Below, piece after piece: positions 6,214 through 7,022 of a DNA stretch of 7,022 bases. Position 1 is the stretch's first letter. The number at the start of each line of letters is the position of its first letter. Source of the DNA: Lachnospiraceae bacterium (GTDB lineage Bacteria; Bacillota; Clostridia; Lachnospirales; Lachnospiraceae); the NCBI GenBank assembly GCA_024691065.1, contig JAILOA010000039.1, forward strand, positions 1 through 7,022, read 5' to 3'. Below the pieces are notes generated by a model. That model had not been told where the DNA came from and searched no databases. It worked only from the letters and a program-made list of their open reading frames with translations. The translations under genes were made by a program, and so were the position numbers.

Positions 6214-6429
6214 GCCGTGGATTAAGACCTTTGCCGTGGATTAAGACCTTTGCCGTGGATTAAGTTTTTTGCTATGGTTTAAGGCTTTTGCTCCGGATTA
6301 ATGATCATTTTGATGTGGGTTCAAGGAATTTTTGCAGTTGTATGGCTTTTGCAGTTGTATGGCTTTTGTCGTGGTTCAAGGAATTTTTGCCCTTGTATAA
6401 AGGCTTTTACTGTGGTTAATACATTTTTA
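6195..6429 (+). repeat. Degenerate tandem array, about twelve 17-22 nt units
   Basis: The consensus is roughly TTTTGC-N-GTGG-WT-YAAGG. Using the base that ends each TTTTG (TTTTA in the last two) as an anchor, units fall at 6214, 6233, 6252, 6271, 6290, 6312, 6334, 6351, 6368, 6389, 6409 and 6429. The first five anchors are exactly 19 nt apart and units there are nearly identical (TTTGCCGTGGATTAAGACC); later units vary by a few bases. The period is not a multiple of three and no long frame crosses it, so it is not coding. The terminator arm GAGGTTCAAGGGGCTTTTGC at 6196-6215 is itself a unit. The unit length, poor conservation and lack of unique spacers exclude a CRISPR. Confidence 0.85.
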
Positions 6430-6462
6430 CAAAATAAAATGTCAGATTAATTAAGCTGGTTA

Positions 6463-6491
6463 TTGAATAATAATGCATTTTGACTTATAAT
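6463..6491 (+). promoter_or_regulatory. Sigma-A type promoter for the phosphoesterase gene
   Basis: TTGAAT (6463-6468) and TATAAT (6486-6491) are 17 nt apart, predicting a start near 6498 and a leader of about 70 nt before the ATG at 6570. It lies downstream of the operon terminator, so the phosphoesterase gene is likely an independent transcription unit. A TTGACT at 6480-6485 directly abuts the -10 box and cannot serve as its -35. Confidence 0.65.
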
Positions 6492-6569
6492 GGTTTTTAC
6501 AACAAGAAAATGCTCGCTTAATTGTAATCACAAATCTGGGGAAGGAGATTTGGGGAAGGGAGGAGTGAA

Positions 6570-7022
6570 ATGGCAACTTATGTTATATCTGATATTCACG
6601 GCGAGTATGATATGTTTATGGAATTGCTGAATATAATTAATTTTCGTGATTCAGATATTTTGTATGTTTTGGGAGATGTATTTGATCGTGGACCTAAACC
6701 CATTACTGCATTATTAAAAATAATGGAAATGCCAAATGTAATTTGTATGGTTGGAAATCATGAATATATGGGTTTACCTTGTTTGGAGTTTCTTGTCAGA
6801 GAATCGACATCCATAAAAATCAAGGATATGGATGAGGAAACCTTGATGAATTTTAGAACCTGGCAATACAACGGGAGTAGCACAACGATTGAAGAATTTT
6901 TGAAATTGGATGAGGAAATCCAATTGGATATAATTGATTTTATTAAGGATTTATCGGTTTATGAACATGTGAGGGTAGGGGATAAAAAGTTTCTTTTGGT
7001 CCATGCCGGTCTGGGAAATTAT
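6570..7022 (+). CDS. PPP-family metallophosphoesterase, 5' part only
   Basis: The frame starts at an ATG preceded by GGGAGGAG (6558-6565) and stays open to the window end, giving 151 residues of a longer protein. The PPP/calcineurin-like metal motifs appear in order: SDIHG (7-11), GDVFDRG (35-41), GNHE (62-65) and HAGL (145-148). The expected two-metal ligands D8, H10, D36, N63 and H145 are therefore present; the remaining histidine ligand would be beyond the edge. Relatives include lambda-phosphatase-like Ser/Thr protein phosphatases and symmetrical Ap4A hydrolases, and I cannot choose between them from this part. The segment between GNHE and HAGL (66-144) is rich in acidic residues and helical in appearance. 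It has its own promoter, so a functional link with the upstream operon is not shown. Confidence 0.88.
   Translation, partial: MATYVISDIHGEYDMFMELLNIINFRDSDILYVLGDVFDRGPKPITALLKIMEMPNVICMVGNHEYMGLPCLEFLVRESTSIKIKDMDEETLMNFRTWQYNGSSTTIEEFLKLDEEIQLDIIDFIKDLSVYEHVRVGDKKFLLVHAGLGNY

Noticed and set aside
6195..6429. CRISPR array
   Set aside because: Units are only 17-22 nt, contiguous and degenerate, with no unique spacers of similar length and no cas genes in view.
6421..6442. AT-rich hairpin (ACATTTT/AAAATGT) as a terminator on either strand
   Set aside because: The stem is seven almost pure A-T pairs with no following T-run on either strand.

Overview
The window looks like chromosome of a low-to-moderate GC, Gram-positive anaerobe of the Clostridia, most likely a Lachnospiraceae member (Butyrivibrio/Roseburia-like). 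The grounds are strong AGGAGG-type ribosome sites, AT-rich spacers with near-consensus sigma-A promoters and intrinsic terminators, a Big_2 Ig-domain surface protein, and the gene content. This is an inference from style and content; no rRNA or marker gene is present. All recognised genes are on the + strand.

Layout. (1) 2-853: the 3' end of a secreted Ig-like (Big_2) repeat protein. (2) 854-1101: a leader region with a very good promoter (894-922) followed at once by two intrinsic terminator hairpins (937-970 and 986-1030), then a strong ribosome site. (3) 1102-6157: five co-directional genes, probably one operon. They encode a circularly permuted ATP-grasp ligase, a short alpha-E (DUF403) protein, a transglutaminase-like cysteine hydrolase, and two tandem AstE/AspA-type M14 proteins. 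The first M14 protein keeps every expected zinc and catalytic residue; the second has lost most of them. The 172-nt gap between the two M14 genes carries three 44-nt direct repeats and a possible internal promoter. (4) 6158-6569: a gene-free 412 nt with the operon terminator (6176-6213). The terminator runs into a degenerate array of about twelve 17-22 nt repeats that seems to derive from the terminator's own 3' arm. A consensus-like promoter follows at 6463-6491. (5) 6570-7022: the 5' part of a PPP-type metallophosphoesterase, cut by the window end.

How the genes may work together. The trio of ATP-grasp, alpha-E and transglutaminase is a known conserved neighbourhood, predicted by comparative genomics to build and process a peptide-like amide product whose identity is unknown. 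In this window two M14 amidohydrolase-fold proteins are added, one apparently active and one apparently a pseudoenzyme, and no proteasome-like Anbu subunit is seen. A reasonable working model is a ligase (ATP-grasp plus alpha-E) opposed or followed by two kinds of hydrolase, with the dead M14 paralogue as a binding or regulatory partner. The substrate cannot be read from the sequence. The most unusual points are the paired active/inactive M14 genes, the promoter/double-terminator leader, and the terminator-derived repeat array.
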